A stretch of DNA of 64,000 nucleotides from positions 62,001 to 126,000 of the forward strand of contig NZ_JACCJZ010000019.1 in NCBI RefSeq assembly GCF_013425765.1, read 5' to 3'. The position numbers and the translations under genes were made by a program. The notes beneath the pieces were generated by a model. It was not told where the DNA came from, did no database searches, and worked only from the letters and a program-made list of their open reading frames with translations. Shown piece by piece: positions 1-12,859 of the stretch (position 1 is its first letter; each line of letters starts with the position of its first letter). Origin of the DNA: Luteimonas deserti. GTDB lineage: Bacteria > Pseudomonadota > Gammaproteobacteria > Xanthomonadales > Xanthomonadaceae.

Positions 1-2
1 CC

Positions 3-137
3 GCCAATGGCACGGTGAGCCTGTCGGGCGACGTCGAGAACCGGACGCAGATCGAGCGCGCCACCTCGATCGCCCGCGGAATCGAAGGTGTGCGCACCGT
101 CGACGCCAAGCAGCTGAAGGTCGGCGCCCAGCGTTGA
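3..137 (+). CDS. BON domain protein, C-terminal end (partial)
   Basis: This is the last 44 codons of a gene that starts before the window; the TGA is at 135-137. The visible part reads GTVSLSGDVENR followed by a helix and GIEGVRTVDAKQL, the beta-alpha-beta pattern of a BON domain (as in OsmY and BamE-neighbour proteins). BON domains bind phospholipid or sit in periplasmic and outer-membrane proteins. Signal peptide and any first BON copy lie outside the window, so location and exact family are inferred. A strong terminator follows directly, so this is the last gene of its transcript. Confidence 0.75.
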   Translation, partial: ANGTVSLSGDVENRTQIERATSIARGIEGVRTVDAKQLKVGAQR

Positions 138-147
138 TCGCATGACC

Positions 148-185
148 GGCCTCCCGCCCCTGATCGGGGCGGGAGGCCTTTTTTT
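148..185 (+). terminator. Rho-independent terminator after BON gene
   Basis: A 13-bp GC-rich stem (148-160 with 166-178) encloses a 5-nt loop and is followed by seven T (179-185). It ends transcription of the BON gene ten bases after its stop. thrC lies beyond it on the other strand. Confidence 0.9.
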
Positions 186-238
186 GAGGTCGGAAGCCGG
201 GGTACTGCGGGGGCGAACGCGACCGCGCTGGGCGTGGA

Positions 239-1534
239 TCACGTCGCTCCGAGCAGGAGCGCGCGCAGCGCATCGGTGTCCGCCCGCAGGGTCCGGGCAA
301 TGGCGGGCCGCGCCAGACACGCGGCGAGTGCGACCGGCGCCTCCACCCCGTGACCGACGAGCGGCTCGACGATCGTTTCGAACTTGGCCGGGTGCGCGGT
401 GGCCACGACCGCCCAGTCGCGTGTATCGCCGGCGGCGCGCAGGTCCGCGAGCACCTCGAGTCCGACCGCCGTGTGCGGGCACGGGACCACGCCGTGCCTT
501 ACTGGCGAGGCGGCGATCGCGGCGCGGATCCGGACGTCGTCGACCGCGGTGGCCCGCACCGCCGCACGCAGCGCGGCATCGTCGCCGTCGAACCAGTGAC
601 GCAGGCGCTCGATGTTGCTGGGCGCGCCGACATCCATCGCATTGGCGAGCGTCGTCCGCGTGGCCATGGGTGCGTAGTCAGCGCCGGCCAGGAAGCGCGG
701 CAGGGTGTCGTTGGCATTGCAGGCCAGGTGCAGGGCACCGAGCGGTGCACCCATGCGACGTGCGAGCACCGCGGCGCACGCGTTGCCGAGGTTGCCGGTG
801 GGCACGATGACGTTCAAAAGCCGCCCCGTGGCGGCGTGGTGGTGGGCAGCGGCGTGTGCGTAGTACGCGGCCTGCGGCAGCAGGCGGCCCAGACTGATGC
901 TGTTGGCCGAGCCCAGAGTCACGCGGCTGCGCAGCGCGCCGTCCGACAGTGCCTGCTTGACCAGACGCTGGCAGTCGTCGAAGCGCGCGGCCACCCGGTA
1001 GGTCTCCACGTTGTCGCCCCAGCATTCGAGGCCGTGCGCCTGGCGCGGGGATACGCGGCCCTCGGGATACAGGATCACCACGCGGAAGCCGGGCCGGCGA
1101 TGGAACGCGGCCGCCACGGCCGCGCCGGTGTCCCCCGACGTGGCCACCAGGATCGTGCTGAGCGGCGCGCCCGCCGGGCGGAGCGCCGCAAGCGCCCCGG
1201 CCAGGAACCGCGCCGCGTAATCCTTGAAGGCGGCCGTCGGGCCGTGAAACAGCTCGAGCAGCCAGTCCCCGGATCCGCGCATGGCGCGCAACGGGGCATC
1301 GAAGCCGAAGGCGTCGGTGCACAGGTCGGACAGGCGGCCAGCCAGGGCGGACTGCACCAGATAGGGCGCGAGCACGGCCTCGGCGGTCTGCGCCAGCGTC
1401 GCCCGCGGCGTGGTCAGGTCGATCCCGGGGATCGATTCCGGCACGTACAGGCCGCCATCGGGGGCCAGGCCCGCCGCCAGTGCCTCATCGAAACCGGTCG
1501 GCACGCCGCCGCCGCGACTGCTGACGAACCTCAT
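239..1534 (-). CDS. thrC: Threonine synthase
   Basis: Converts O-phosphohomoserine to threonine with PLP, the last step of the pathway. The 431-residue length is normal for the bacterial form. The N-terminus [10 protein letters not shown], the PLP-lysine motif [12 protein letters not shown] (Lys104) and the [11 protein letters not shown] phosphate-binding loop near residue 130 are all present. The ATG at 1534 overlaps the thrB stop by four bases (ATGA, 1531-1534), so translation is probably coupled. It is the third gene of thrABC, controlled from the leader upstream of thrA. A weak spot: no clear terminator is seen on the minus strand after its stop. Confidence 0.96.
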   Translation of the reverse strand: MRFVSSRGGGVPTGFDEALAAGLAPDGGLYVPESIPGIDLTTPRATLAQTAEAVLAPYLVQSALAGRLSDLCTDAFGFDAPLRAMRGSGDWLLELFHGPTAAFKDYAARFLAGALAALRPAGAPLSTILVATSGDTGAAVAAAFHRRPGFRVVILYPEGRVSPRQAHGLECWGDNVETYRVAARFDDCQRLVKQALSDGALRSRVTLGSANSISLGRLLPQAAYYAHAAAHHHAATGRLLNVIVPTGNLGNACAAVLARRMGAPLGALHLACNANDTLPRFLAGADYAPMATRTTLANAMDVGAPSNIERLRHWFDGDDAALRAAVRATAVDDVRIRAAIAASPVRHGVVPCPHTAVGLEVLADLRAAGDTRDWAVVATAHPAKFETIVEPLVGHGVEAPVALAACLARPAIARTLRADTDALRALLLGAT

Positions 1535-2502
1535 GGCGTCGAACCCTCGGCGCGCGCAGCCGAGGGCTGGCGTTCGAGCAGTTCGGCGCGCGGCCCGTTC
1601 ACTGCCGAGACGTAGGCGCGTGCGTCGAAGCCGGCGTCGGCGAACGCGCCGCGCATGGCGCCGGCCGCGGCGCGGGCCGACTCCGCCGATGCGAACCAGG
1701 CGAAGACGCTCGGACCCCCGCCGGAAATGCTCGCGCCGATCGCGTCGTGCGCGAAGGCGGCGGCCTGGACCGCGCGGAATCCCGGAATCAGCGCGGCGCG
1801 CCGCGGCTCCACCAGCACGTCGCGCAGGCCCGCACGCAGCAGCTCGGGGTCACCGCGCTGCAGTCCGGTCAGGAACAGGGCGAGATGGGTGCCGTGTGCG
1901 ACCACCGTGTGCAGATCGAAGGGGTCGGCGAGCACCGCGCGCGAGCGCCGGGTCTCCAGCACCTGGTCGGGGTGGACCACCACGGCATGCAGCCACGCCG
2001 GCGCGGACAGCCGCAACAGGCGCTCGCCGGTGGCGAGGACCACGCCGCCCAGCAACATCGGCGCGACGTTGTCGCCATGCCGGCTGCCGCTGGCGACCGC
2101 TTCTCCGTCGAGCGCGAAGGGGTACAAGGCCTCGCGCGAGAGCGGCGTGTCCAGCAACGCATTCGCAGCCACCAGCGCGGCGACGCACGACGCTGCCGAG
2201 CCGCCCAGACCCGAGCCGAGCGGAATGCCCTTGTGCAGACGGAGCTCGAAGCCGTGGTCCAGTTCCAGCGCGCGTTGCAGCGACAGGAGGGCCTGACCGG
2301 CGGTGTTGGCGGGCGCGTCGAGTGGCAGCCGCTCGACCCCCGCGGCCGCGCCGGTGATGGCGGTGATGCGCACGCCCGGTGCGCGCGTGCGGACCACGGT
2401 GGCCACGTCGCGTGGGCCGTCGATGACGTGACCGAGCAGGTCGAAGCCGACGCCGATGTTGCCGACGCTGGCCGGGGCGAACGCCGAGACCGGCGCGCTC
2501 AC
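1531..2502 (-). CDS. thrB: Homoserine kinase (GHMP family)
   Basis: Phosphorylates homoserine to O-phosphohomoserine. The protein has 323 residues, starts [21 protein letters not shown] and carries the GHMP ATP-binding loop [13 protein letters not shown] near residue 90. I chose the GTG at 2502 because it overlaps the thrA stop as GTGA (2499-2502) and gives the usual N-terminus; the open frame extends further upstream only inside thrA. It also overlaps thrC by ATGA, so thrA, thrB and thrC form one tightly coupled operon. Confidence 0.95.
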   Translation of the reverse strand: MSAPVSAFAPASVGNIGVGFDLLGHVIDGPRDVATVVRTRAPGVRITAITGAAAGVERLPLDAPANTAGQALLSLQRALELDHGFELRLHKGIPLGSGLGGSAASCVAALVAANALLDTPLSREALYPFALDGEAVASGSRHGDNVAPMLLGGVVLATGERLLRLSAPAWLHAVVVHPDQVLETRRSRAVLADPFDLHTVVAHGTHLALFLTGLQRGDPELLRAGLRDVLVEPRRAALIPGFRAVQAAAFAHDAIGASISGGGPSVFAWFASAESARAAAGAMRGAFADAGFDARAYVSAVNGPRAELLERQPSAARAEGSTP

Positions 2503-5006
2503 GGCGAGCGCCTCGGCCCGGCCCCGAGCGCCTGCGCAATGGTCAGCACGTCGCCGAACACCCCGGCCGCGGTGACCTCGGGGCCTGCGCCCGGGCCCTG
2601 CACGACCAGCGGATTCTCGGCGTAGCGCGCCGTGGTGAACTGGACCAGGTTGTCGGTCAGGCGGGTATGCATGCACGCATGATCGGCCGGAAGCGCCTGC
2701 ACGCCAACCGTCGCCCGGCCCTCGCTGTCCAGCTTGGCGATGTGGCGAAGGCCGCAACCGGCTGCGCGCGCCGCGTCGAGCCGCGCCTGCATCGGCGCAT
2801 CGAGCAGGTCGAGCCGGGCGAGGAACGTGTCGACGTCGACCGAGCGCAATGCGTCCGGCACCAGGCTCTCGACCTCGACGTCGGCGAGCGACAGCGGCCG
2901 TCCCGCCTCGCGGGCGAGGATCACCAGCTTGCGTGCGACGTCGAGTCCGGACAGGTCGTCGCGCGGATCGGGCTCGGTGTAGCCGAGCGCACGCGCCTCG
3001 CGCACAAGGGCTGAAAACGGCTCGCGGCCGTCGTAGCGGTTGAACAGCCAGGCCAGTGTTCCCGAGAGCATGCCGTCGATACCGTGCAGCGTGTCGCCGG
3101 TGTCGAGCAGCGTGCGCAGGGTCAGCACGACGGGCAGGCCCGCGCCGACGGTGGCCTCGTACAGGAAGCGGCTGCCGCCGGCCCGGCGCGCGGCCATGAT
3201 CGCCGCGTAGCGGGTCCAGTCGCCGCTGCCGGCCTGCTTGTTCGGCGTCACCACGTGGATGCCGGCGGCGAGCCAGCCGGCATAGCGTTCCGCCACGGCA
3301 TCGCTGGCGCTGCAGTCCACGATCATCGCGTGGGGCAGATGCGAGGCGCGGACATGGGCGGCGAAGGCGTCGAGATCACAGGGCACGGCCCCGTCGCCGT
3401 CCAGCTGCGCGGCCGCGGACGCGGGGTCCATCGGCGCATCGCCGAGGCGCATCCAGCGGCTCGAGGCGAGCCCGCGCAGGCGCAGGTCCACCCCCGCCTC
3501 CGCGCGCAGCCGCGGTATCACCTCGGCCAGCTGTTCGAGCAGCGCCCGGCCCACGTGCCCCGGCCCGATCACGCCCACCGACACCGTCTGCGGCGACAGC
3601 CAGAACGCCGCGTGCGCGGCGCGCAGTGCACGTGTCGCATGGGCCTGGGCGATGGCGACGGAGATGTTGCGTTCGCTGGCGCCCTGGGCGATCGCGCGGA
3701 TGTTGACCCGCGCCTGCGCCAGCCCGTCGAAGAGCCGCGCCGCGACGCCGTGGACGCCGACCATGCCATCGCCCACCGCGGCCAGCACGCACAACCCGTC
3801 CTGCATACGAACGCCCTCCACCTGGCCGGCGGCGATGGCCTCGGCGAAGGCGGCATCGATGGCGGCGCGTCCCCGCCCGGCATCGACCTCGCGCACCACG
3901 CAACAGATCGAATGCTCGGACGAGCCCTGCGAGATCATCGTCACCGAGACGCCGGCGTCGTGCAGGGCCGCGAACAGCGTCTCGGCGACGCCGGGCACGC
4001 CGGTCATGCCGCTGCCGACCAGCTCGAGCACCGCCATGCCGTCGACGATGCTCAGGCCTTTGACCGGTGAGGCCGCGGCTTCCCCGCGGGCATCGATCCG
4101 GGTCCCCGGACGCGCCGGTGCGAGCGTGTTGCGGATGGCCAGCGGAATGCCGCGTGCCTGCAGGGGGGCGAGTGTCCGGGGATGCAGCACCTTGGCGCCG
4201 AAGTAGGCCAGCTCGCAGGCTTCGGCGTACGACAGTGCGGGCAGGCAGACCGCGTCCGGCACCAGGCGTGGATCGGCCGAGAGCACGCCGTCGACATCTG
4301 TCCAGATGGTCACCGACGCCGCATCGAACAGGTCGGCCAGCAGCGCCGCCGAATGGTCGCTGCCGTTGCGTCCGAGCGTGGTCGCCTCGCCATCGGTGGT
4401 CCGGGCCACGAATCCGGTGGCGACGATGTGCGTGGACGCGTGACGCGTGCGCCAGGCCCGCAAGCGGTGGAGGCTCGCGTCGCGGTCCACCTGTGCGCCC
4501 ATGTCGGCGGCGCGGACCACCAGCACCTCGCGGGTATCCAGGCGGGTCCAGCCCGCCGCTTCGCCGCCGAGTGCAGCCTGCATCAGCCAGGCGCTGCACA
4601 GCTCGCCATGGCCCCAGATGCGCTCGCTCAGGCGGACCACCGCATCGCCCGTGGCCCGCGCCAGCGCCTCGAGATCGCCGCGCAGCGCTTCCGATTCCAG
4701 CGCCAGCCGGTCGCACAGGGGTGCAGGATCCGCGCCGGCCAGGGCGAGGGCGGTCGCCCGATGGCGTTCGGCGAGGGCGGTCCAGGCAGGCGTGGTGTCG
4801 TCTCCGGCCCGCGCCGCGGTGGCCAGGGCCACCAGGGCGTCGGTGACGCCCTGCATCGCCGAGACCACCACCACCCGGTGGGCGCCGGGCGATCCGGCGG
4901 CGATGCGTGCGGCTGATGCGATGCGCCCGGCGTCAGCGAGACTGCTGCCGCCGAACTTGTGCACGTGGAGGAACGGGGAGGACGCGGGTAACGGCTCGGT
5001 GGACAT
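2499..5006 (-). CDS. thrA: Bifunctional aspartokinase I / homoserine dehydrogenase I
   Basis: Catalyses the first and third steps from aspartate to threonine. The 835-residue protein has an aspartokinase domain starting with [14 protein letters not shown], two ACT-type regulatory segments around residues 320-470, and a homoserine dehydrogenase domain whose NAD-binding loop is [13 protein letters not shown]. This order is that of E. coli ThrA, which threonine inhibits. I start at the ATG at 5006 because AAGGAG lies six bases before it; the open frame goes on to 5057 but without a ribosome site. A Thr-rich leader ORF ends 88 bases upstream and suggests attenuation. Confidence 0.96.
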   Translation of the reverse strand: MSTEPLPASSPFLHVHKFGGSSLADAGRIASAARIAAGSPGAHRVVVVSAMQGVTDALVALATAARAGDDTTPAWTALAERHRATALALAGADPAPLCDRLALESEALRGDLEALARATGDAVVRLSERIWGHGELCSAWLMQAALGGEAAGWTRLDTREVLVVRAADMGAQVDRDASLHRLRAWRTRHASTHIVATGFVARTTDGEATTLGRNGSDHSAALLADLFDAASVTIWTDVDGVLSADPRLVPDAVCLPALSYAEACELAYFGAKVLHPRTLAPLQARGIPLAIRNTLAPARPGTRIDARGEAAASPVKGLSIVDGMAVLELVGSGMTGVPGVAETLFAALHDAGVSVTMISQGSSEHSICCVVREVDAGRGRAAIDAAFAEAIAAGQVEGVRMQDGLCVLAAVGDGMVGVHGVAARLFDGLAQARVNIRAIAQGASERNISVAIAQAHATRALRAAHAAFWLSPQTVSVGVIGPGHVGRALLEQLAEVIPRLRAEAGVDLRLRGLASSRWMRLGDAPMDPASAAAQLDGDGAVPCDLDAFAAHVRASHLPHAMIVDCSASDAVAERYAGWLAAGIHVVTPNKQAGSGDWTRYAAIMAARRAGGSRFLYEATVGAGLPVVLTLRTLLDTGDTLHGIDGMLSGTLAWLFNRYDGREPFSALVREARALGYTEPDPRDDLSGLDVARKLVILAREAGRPLSLADVEVESLVPDALRSVDVDTFLARLDLLDAPMQARLDAARAAGCGLRHIAKLDSEGRATVGVQALPADHACMHTRLTDNLVQFTTARYAENPLVVQGPGAGPEVTAAGVFGDVLTIAQALGAGPRRSP

Positions 5007-5059
5007 CGTGGGCTCCTTGGAAATCGGGGCCCCGCGTCGTTCCAGGTCCGGCGACATGC

Positions 5060-5080
5060 CCGCACCCGGTTCGGGTGCGG
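5060..5080 (-). promoter_or_regulatory. Hairpin between thr leader ORF and thrA
   Basis: A perfect 9-bp GC-rich inverted repeat (CCGCACCCG / CGGGTGCGG) with a 3-nt loop lies 14 bases after the leader stop and 54 bases before thrA. No T-run follows on the minus strand, so it is not a classical intrinsic terminator by sequence. It may be one arm of an attenuator or may act with Rho or on thrA translation; that is inference. Confidence 0.5.
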
Positions 5081-5093
5081 AGCGGCGTGCTGG

Positions 5094-5228
5094 TCAGTCG
5101 GACACGCCCGTCCACACCCTGGGTCGGGTGGTACCGGTGGTCGTAATGGTGACGCGAGCCTGCGCGCCCAGGCCCGCACGCACGGGGCGGGCATCGGCAG
5201 TGTGCAGGCGGGCGGCGATCGACGGCAT
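5094..5228 (-). CDS. thrL: thr operon leader peptide
   Basis: A 44-codon ORF starting MPSIAARLHT with GGGAGGAAG about 8 bases before the ATG. Its second half reads VTITTTGTT, seven threonine or isoleucine codons in nine. Such a run is the hallmark of thr leader peptides, where ribosome stalling on Thr and Ile codons decides whether transcription goes on into thrABC. It ends at 5094, followed by a stable hairpin and then thrA. It overlaps a longer open frame in another register that has no Thr run. The role is inferred from composition, position and ribosome site; the peptide itself has no other expected function. Confidence 0.7.
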   Translation of the reverse strand: MPSIAARLHTADARPVRAGLGAQARVTITTTGTTRPRVWTGVSD

Positions 5229-5326
5229 GGCCCGAGCTTCCTCCCGAATGGTGCGCCGCGTCAAGCGTCGGATTCAACATCCGCGCGGCGAGGCCGCTAA
5301 CGGCATGAGCGAGACGGAGAACGGAC

Positions 5327-7174
5327 ATGGCGGAACCGGAAGGGTGGGTGGACGACGGCGCAGTGGCGGGGACGCCTGCTGCGCTGCCCGACGCGCCGGT
5401 GGGCCTGTTGCGTCTCGACGCGCGCGGCGTGCTGGTCGCGGCGAATCGCGCCGCCATCGACCTGCTCGGCCTGCGTGCCGACGCCATCGCCGATGGCTCG
5501 GCAGGCCTGCCGTGGGGCCTTGCGGTCGATGCGCTGCAGGGCGCGGACGGCATCTGGTTGGCGCCCGGCGATGACCCGGCCGCCCGCGTGCGCTATCAGG
5601 CCGACCGCGAGCACGGTGGATGGATCCTGGCGCTGCCGCATGCGGAAACCGCAACCCTGCTGCGCGAGGCCGCAGCCCTCGCCCGCGGCGATGCCGGCCT
5701 CGCGGTCTCCCCGCCGTTGCAGCCAATCGCACGCCGTTTGGCCGACACGCAGGGCGCGAGCCGCCTGCTCGACGGGATCGGCGACCTGCTCACCCGCTGC
5801 GACCTGGATCTCGCGTCGGTATGCGAGGCCGGCGACGATACACCGCACGTACGCCGGCTCTCGGCCGGCTTCGGCAACCTGGCCGAGGCCATCCGCCAGG
5901 CGGTGGCGCTGTCGGTAGGCATCGCCGACGAGGTGCCGCACCTGGTCGGCGAGAACGACGAACTCCTGCGCCAGTCGCAGGCGCAGCTCGAAGCGCTCGA
6001 GTCGGTCCGGGCCGCGAGCCGCCGCCTGCTCGACGATCTGCAGGCGGTGTCGGGCGATCTGCAGGCCGTGCGCGACGTCGCGGGCAGCGCCGATGCGAAA
6101 GCGCGCGAAGGCATCGACGCCGCGCGCGCGCTGGCCGACTCGATGGCCGCCGTGCAGCAGCGCTCGGCCCGCGCCGCCGAGGTGATCGAGGTCATCGACA
6201 CCGTGGCCTTCCAGACCAATATCCTCTCGATCAACGCCAGCATCGAGGCCGCCCATGCTGGCGAGGCCGGCCGCGGCTTCGCGGTGGTGGCCACCGAGAT
6301 CCGCCGCCTCGCCGACCAGGCCGCCGCGGCCGCCCGCGACGTACGCACGATCATCGGCGAGACCGTCGCGGCATTGGGCGAAGGCGCCGCATCGGCCCGG
6401 CATACCGGCCAGGTGCTCGACGGGATCGGCGATCTCCTCGGCGGCGCAGGCCGGGCGATGGCCACCGTCGCCGGCCGCATCGATGCGCAGGGCGGCGAGA
6501 TCGCCGCGATCGACCGCGCGGTCGAGCAGGTGGTCGGCCTCGGCCGCAGCAATCTCGAACATGCCGCGCACGTCGCGGAACGGAGCGAGGCCCTGGGCCG
6601 GGACGCCGCGACGCTGCACGACGGCGTCGGCCTGTTCCGCCTGCCGCCGGATCCGATGCGGACCCCGCGTCACGCCTGCGTCCGCGATCTCGCCCAGAGC
6701 ACCGCGGCCCGCATCGGCGACGCATTGACCGCGGCACTCGCCAGGCGCGAGATCGACGTCGACGGCCTGTTCGCGCGCGACTACGAGCCGGTGCCCGGCG
6801 TGGCGCCCGCCAAGTACACCACCGGATTCGACGCGTTGTGCGACCGGCTGCTGCCGCCGCTGCAGGAGCCCGTGCTCGATGCGCAGCCCTGGATCGTATT
6901 CGCCATCTGCGCCAATCCGGACGGTTACGTGCCCACACACAATCTGCGCTTCAGCCTGCCGCTGACCGGCGATCCGGCGCGCGATCTGGTCGGCAACCGC
7001 ACCAAACGCATCTTCGAGGATCGCGTCGGACGCAGCGTCGGCGCGCATACCGATCCATGGCGTCTCCAGGTCTATCGGCGCGACACCGGCCAGATCATGT
7101 TCGACCTTTCGGTCCCCGTGTTCGTGGCCGGCCGGCACTGGGGTGGTTTCCGGGTCGGTTACACGCTCGAGTGA
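5327..7174 (+). CDS. Soluble methyl-accepting chemotaxis-type protein
   Basis: The 615-residue protein has no membrane helix. Residues about 20-50 look like the start of a PAS domain ([17 protein letters not shown]). The conserved signalling hairpin of chemoreceptors, with [19 protein letters not shown] and [15 protein letters not shown], begins near residue 295. About 170 residues follow it, with [26 protein letters not shown] and HWGGFRVGY, a pattern found as a C-terminal sensory module in cytoplasmic receptors. It therefore probably senses an internal signal and acts on a CheA-type kinase. GGAG lies before the ATG. It is divergent from the thr operon. No che genes are in the window. Confidence 0.85.
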   Translation: MAEPEGWVDDGAVAGTPAALPDAPVGLLRLDARGVLVAANRAAIDLLGLRADAIADGSAGLPWGLAVDALQGADGIWLAPGDDPAARVRYQADREHGGWILALPHAETATLLREAAALARGDAGLAVSPPLQPIARRLADTQGASRLLDGIGDLLTRCDLDLASVCEAGDDTPHVRRLSAGFGNLAEAIRQAVALSVGIADEVPHLVGENDELLRQSQAQLEALESVRAASRRLLDDLQAVSGDLQAVRDVAGSADAKAREGIDAARALADSMAAVQQRSARAAEVIEVIDTVAFQTNILSINASIEAAHAGEAGRGFAVVATEIRRLADQAAAAARDVRTIIGETVAALGEGAASARHTGQVLDGIGDLLGGAGRAMATVAGRIDAQGGEIAAIDRAVEQVVGLGRSNLEHAAHVAERSEALGRDAATLHDGVGLFRLPPDPMRTPRHACVRDLAQSTAARIGDALTAALARREIDVDGLFARDYEPVPGVAPAKYTTGFDALCDRLLPPLQEPVLDAQPWIVFAICANPDGYVPTHNLRFSLPLTGDPARDLVGNRTKRIFEDRVGRSVGAHTDPWRLQVYRRDTGQIMFDLSVPVFVAGRHWGGFRVGYTLE

Positions 7175-7252
7175 GCGGCGCCACGATGCCGTGCGCCTCG
7201 CGGCGCCGCGTCCGCTGCTGGCGTCGTCCGCCGGTTCGCGGTCTAATGCCGT

Positions 7253-9393
<2,141 letters not shown>

Positions 9394-9516
9394 ACCGCAT
9401 GCCCCGGGCTGAACGGCCCAGGCCGCCATCGCATCCGCGCGACGGCGGCCGGCGTATGTTCAGGGCCGGTATCGGGGCATCGAGTCACGATCCGCCAGTC
9501 CCCAGGGAGAACCCAT

Positions 9517-10110
9517 ATGAACACCTCCAAGCGCTTTGCCGCGTGGCTCGTGGCCTTGTGCGCGCTCGTCGTGCTGGCGGGTTGTGCCACCGGCCCGCGC
9601 ATCACCACCGAAGCCGACCCGCGTGCCGACTTCTCGGCCTACCGCACCTGGTCGTTCTACACGCCGCTGGCGATCGAGAAGGACGGCTACGAAACCCAGA
9701 CCAGCGCCCTCGCCAAGGCGGCGGTGCGATCCGAAATGGAACGGCGGGGCTATACCTACAGCGAAGCCAACCCGGACCTGTGGGTGAACATCAATGCCTA
9801 TCTCGAGCGTCGGACCGACGTCAGCAGCTACCCCACGGTGGATTACGGCTACTACTACAGCTATCGGCACCGCGCGTACTTTGCGGTGCCGTACTGGAAC
9901 GAGCGCACCCAGGTGCACCGTTACACCGAGGGAACGATGAACGTGGACCTGGTCGACGCCCGCGAGAAGCGTCTGGTCTGGGAAGGTATCGCGGTGGGCC
10001 GCGTGGCGAACCTGCGGCCGGACCAGCGCGCCCAACGGGTCAATTCGACCATTGCCGAGATCTTCGCCAACTATCCCCACCGTGCGGGAATGCGCACCGG
10101 TACGCTCTGA
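9517..10110 (+). CDS. DUF4136 lipoprotein
   Basis: A 197-residue predicted lipoprotein: a hydrophobic signal ends in LAGC, with Cys23 as the lipidated residue. The mature part begins with the typical DUF4136 pattern, DFSAYRTWSFY, followed by ALAKAAVRSEMERRGY and a region rich in Tyr (YGYYYSYRH), and ends NLRPDQRAQRVNSTIAEIF. These proteins sit on the inner or outer membrane facing the periplasm; their function is unknown. AGGGAGA precedes the ATG. It stands alone between thiC and a hairpin. Confidence 0.88.
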   Translation: MNTSKRFAAWLVALCALVVLAGCATGPRITTEADPRADFSAYRTWSFYTPLAIEKDGYETQTSALAKAAVRSEMERRGYTYSEANPDLWVNINAYLERRTDVSSYPTVDYGYYYSYRHRAYFAVPYWNERTQVHRYTEGTMNVDLVDAREKRLVWEGIAVGRVANLRPDQRAQRVNSTIAEIFANYPHRAGMRTGTL

Positions 10111-10130
10111 GCGCAGGGCCATGAAATGAA

Positions 10131-10154
10131 AGAGCGGGCCTGCGGGCCCGCTCT
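10131..10154 (-). terminator. Hairpin after DUF4136 gene
   Basis: A 10-bp perfect stem (10131-10140 with 10145-10154, AGAGCGGGCC) with a 4-nt loop. Read on the plus strand it lacks a T-run; read on the minus strand it runs into CTCTTTCATTTC. It may serve both directions, more plausibly the minus one. Confidence 0.5.
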
Positions 10155-10437
10155 CGCGTCTGGGGGTCGGCGCGTGCCGGTCGCGGAAGATCAGGCGGGT
10201 GCGCCGGCCACTCGCCGGGCCATCTGGTGCGGCCGGTCGCGCCACGCGCTGCCGTCGCGCGTTGGATCGCACTCGCAGCCCATGGCCAGAACGCGCACGC
10301 CGATCGCGCCGTCGCCGGGCTGGGCGGCCAGCAAGGCCGTGGAAACGTGACGTGCGCTTTGCCGAATCGGGACAGGACCTTGCACAGGATTCAGTTTGTG
10401 GTCGCTATTGTGTCGGCCGAGTCAGTACGGCCCCCCG
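10155..10437. other. Intergenic region with one doubtful minus-strand ORF
   Basis: No gene can be supported on the plus strand. On the minus strand 10191-10385 is open for 64 codons, and the last 45 codons have high third-position GC and end just before the hairpin whose T-rich side faces that direction. I recognise no family in it. The plus strand also holds the promoter region of the regulator that starts at 10438. Confidence 0.3.
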
Positions 10438-12750
10438 ATGTCACAGGTTCCCCCCCTTAGCGATGACCCGGTTCCGCTGCGCCTGCGCATCGGAGCTGCC
10501 GTGGTCGATTTCGCCACGCGTGAGATCCGCGTCGACGGTGCGAGGGACGCTGCCCGTGTGACTCCGAAATCGATCGCGGTCCTGCGCCTGCTCGCCGAGC
10601 AGCCTGGCGAGGTGATGACACGGTCGGAGCTGCTGGCACGGGCCTGGCCGGACACCCTGCCCGGCGACGACGTGCTCACCCAGGCTGTCACCCAGCTGCG
10701 CAAGGCATTCGGTGCGGGCAGTGTGAGCGCGGCCGAAGGGCGGCGCTACATCGAGACGATCTCCAAGACCGGCTATCGCCTGACCGTGCCGGTAGAGGTC
10801 GTGGAGGCGACGGACGCGCGCGCCGCATCCTCCACGCCGGCCTACCGTGTGACCGATCCCGCGTTCGCCGGGCCCGTGACAGGCGCGGCGCTTGAGCCCG
10901 GCCGCGCGGCAGCGACCTCGGCCGCCTGGACACAACGCTGGCTCGTGGGCACCGCAGCGTTGGCGCTGGTGCTGGCGACGGTGCTCGGCCTGGTGCTGGT
11001 GCGCGGCGCGCCCTCCGCCACGAGCGCGCGCGTCGAGCCCGTGCCCGGCCCGGGTCGTCCCTATCGGCTGATTACCACGGCGGCCGGGTTCGAACTCTCC
11101 CCCAGCCTGTCGCCCGATGCCTCGATGGTGGCGTATTCCGCATCCTCGTCGGAATCGCCGGGGGGTGCAGGCTCGGTCATCCTGGTGCAGACCACGACCA
11201 GTGCCGCGCCGCGGGTATTGAGCCGGCCCGGGCCGGGTGAGCGCGACGACCTGCCGGCATGGTCGCCGGACGGCCGGGAGATCGCATTTTCGCGGCGATC
11301 GGCGGGCGGCGTCTGCCGGGTGCTCCTGGTCGCGGCCACCGGGGTGGGCGACGAGCGGGAAATCGCACGTTGCGACGGCAGCGACCTGCTCAGTTTCGAC
11401 TGGCTGCCCGACGGTAGCGGTCTGCTGTTCGGCACGATGACCGGGGCTGGGGACGGCGCGCGCATGCGCGTGCTGAACCCGGTCGATGGTCGCTGGCGCG
11501 CGCTGGACTACCCGGGAACCGGGGATTTCGACTACGGCCCGAGGACGTCGCCCGACGGTCGCTGGATCGCGTTCGTGCGCAATCCCCAGATGGGCGACAT
11601 CTGGCGTGTTCCGGCAGAGGGCGGCGAGCCCCAGCAACTGACACGCCTGGGTGCGGAAATGCGTGGGCTGGCCTGGGCGCCGGACAGCCGTGGCCTGGTG
11701 TTCGGCGTGCGGGTCGAACACGAATCCCGCCTCTATCACCTCGACTCGGAGAGCGGCGCGCTCGCCGATCTCGGCATCGAGGACGCGCAGATGCCGGCGA
11801 TCTCGCCGCGTGGTGGCATGCTGGCTTTCGTGCACCGCCGGCCGCATTTCGGCGTGCGCCGCATCGCGGCGGACGGCACCGCGACACCGATGTTCCCATC
11901 CTCCGGGCGGGACACGCAGCCGATGGTGTCGCCGGACGGACGCCAACTGGTGTTCGCTTCCGATCGTGCGGGGCCGTTCGAGCTGTGGTGGACGGACCTC
12001 GCACGGCCCGAGTCGCTGCGTCCGATCGAAGGCCTGCGTCCGGACACCCGGCAGGCCCCGGACTGGTCGGCGGACGGCCAGCGTCTGCTGGTGTCGGCGG
12101 TCGACGACGCCGGCGTGCCCGTGATCATGGAACTCGAACCGGAGACCGGGCACCTCGTCGTGGTGCCGGTGCCTGCCGCGCGCCCGATGCAGGCCGTGCA
12201 TGGACCCGGAGACCGCTTGCTCGTGATCGAGGAGGACGGCGCCGGGCGGGCCGCACTCGTGGTCTACCGTCGGGACGGCTGGCACGCGCTCGGTCGGATC
12301 GAGGGGGTCTCCCAGGTGCGTTTCGATCCACCGTCCGGGCGTGTGCTCTACACACGACTGGACGGAGATGGTCTGTGGGCGGCCGATGCCACGCTCACGC
12401 CGGGCTCGATCCGGCAGCTGAGCGACCGGATTCCCACACGGTGGCGGTATCGGACGTGGTCGGTATCGGCCGACGGCACCCTGTCGTATCTCGACGGCGA
12501 CGCGGACTGCCGCTCGCGATTGGCCCGGTTCCGCATCGCGGCCGATGCGCTGGTGCCGACCGGTGTCGACTGCGCCGCCCGAGACCGGCGCAGCGCGACC
12601 AATGGCTTCAGCGTCGGGGCCGACGCCTGGTGGGTGTCGATCGCCTCCGAAGACGGTTCCGACATCGGATTCATGGCGCTGCCGCCCGCGGAAACGGATC
12701 CGAATCGCGTCGCCAAGTGGTTGTTGTCGCTGAAGAAAAAGGTTTCGTGA
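10438..12750 (+). CDS. Winged-helix / TolB-propeller membrane regulator (CadC-like)
   Basis: A 770-residue one-component regulator. Residues about 10-120 are an OmpR-type winged helix (TPKSIAVLRLLAEQPGEV, then VLTQAVTQLRKAFG and YIETISKTGYRL). One membrane helix of about 20 residues follows near residue 170. The rest is periplasmic and holds WD40/PD40-like repeats (LSPDASMVAYSA, WSPDGREIAFSR, TSPDGRWIAFVR), a TolB-type beta propeller. Such proteins sense a periplasmic signal and bind DNA from the membrane. I chose the ATG at 10438; the frame stays open to 10396. An AraC regulator and a TonB receptor follow in the same direction. Target genes are unknown. Confidence 0.85.
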   Translation: MSQVPPLSDDPVPLRLRIGAAVVDFATREIRVDGARDAARVTPKSIAVLRLLAEQPGEVMTRSELLARAWPDTLPGDDVLTQAVTQLRKAFGAGSVSAAEGRRYIETISKTGYRLTVPVEVVEATDARAASSTPAYRVTDPAFAGPVTGAALEPGRAAATSAAWTQRWLVGTAALALVLATVLGLVLVRGAPSATSARVEPVPGPGRPYRLITTAAGFELSPSLSPDASMVAYSASSSESPGGAGSVILVQTTTSAAPRVLSRPGPGERDDLPAWSPDGREIAFSRRSAGGVCRVLLVAATGVGDEREIARCDGSDLLSFDWLPDGSGLLFGTMTGAGDGARMRVLNPVDGRWRALDYPGTGDFDYGPRTSPDGRWIAFVRNPQMGDIWRVPAEGGEPQQLTRLGAEMRGLAWAPDSRGLVFGVRVEHESRLYHLDSESGALADLGIEDAQMPAISPRGGMLAFVHRRPHFGVRRIAADGTATPMFPSSGRDTQPMVSPDGRQLVFASDRAGPFELWWTDLARPESLRPIEGLRPDTRQAPDWSADGQRLLVSAVDDAGVPVIMELEPETGHLVVVPVPAARPMQAVHGPGDRLLVIEEDGAGRAALVVYRRDGWHALGRIEGVSQVRFDPPSGRVLYTRLDGDGLWAADATLTPGSIRQLSDRIPTRWRYRTWSVSADGTLSYLDGDADCRSRLARFRIAADALVPTGVDCAARDRRSATNGFSVGADAWWVSIASEDGSDIGFMALPPAETDPNRVAKWLLSLKKKVS

Positions 12751-12859
12751 TTCTTTCGGAACGGCGAACGCCACAATTTCGGCAAAGATTCCGTGCATCG
12801 TCGGGCAATCCGCGCGCCAGGCCTGCATAACACCGTTCCCCCAGAACGAACGGTGTTCC

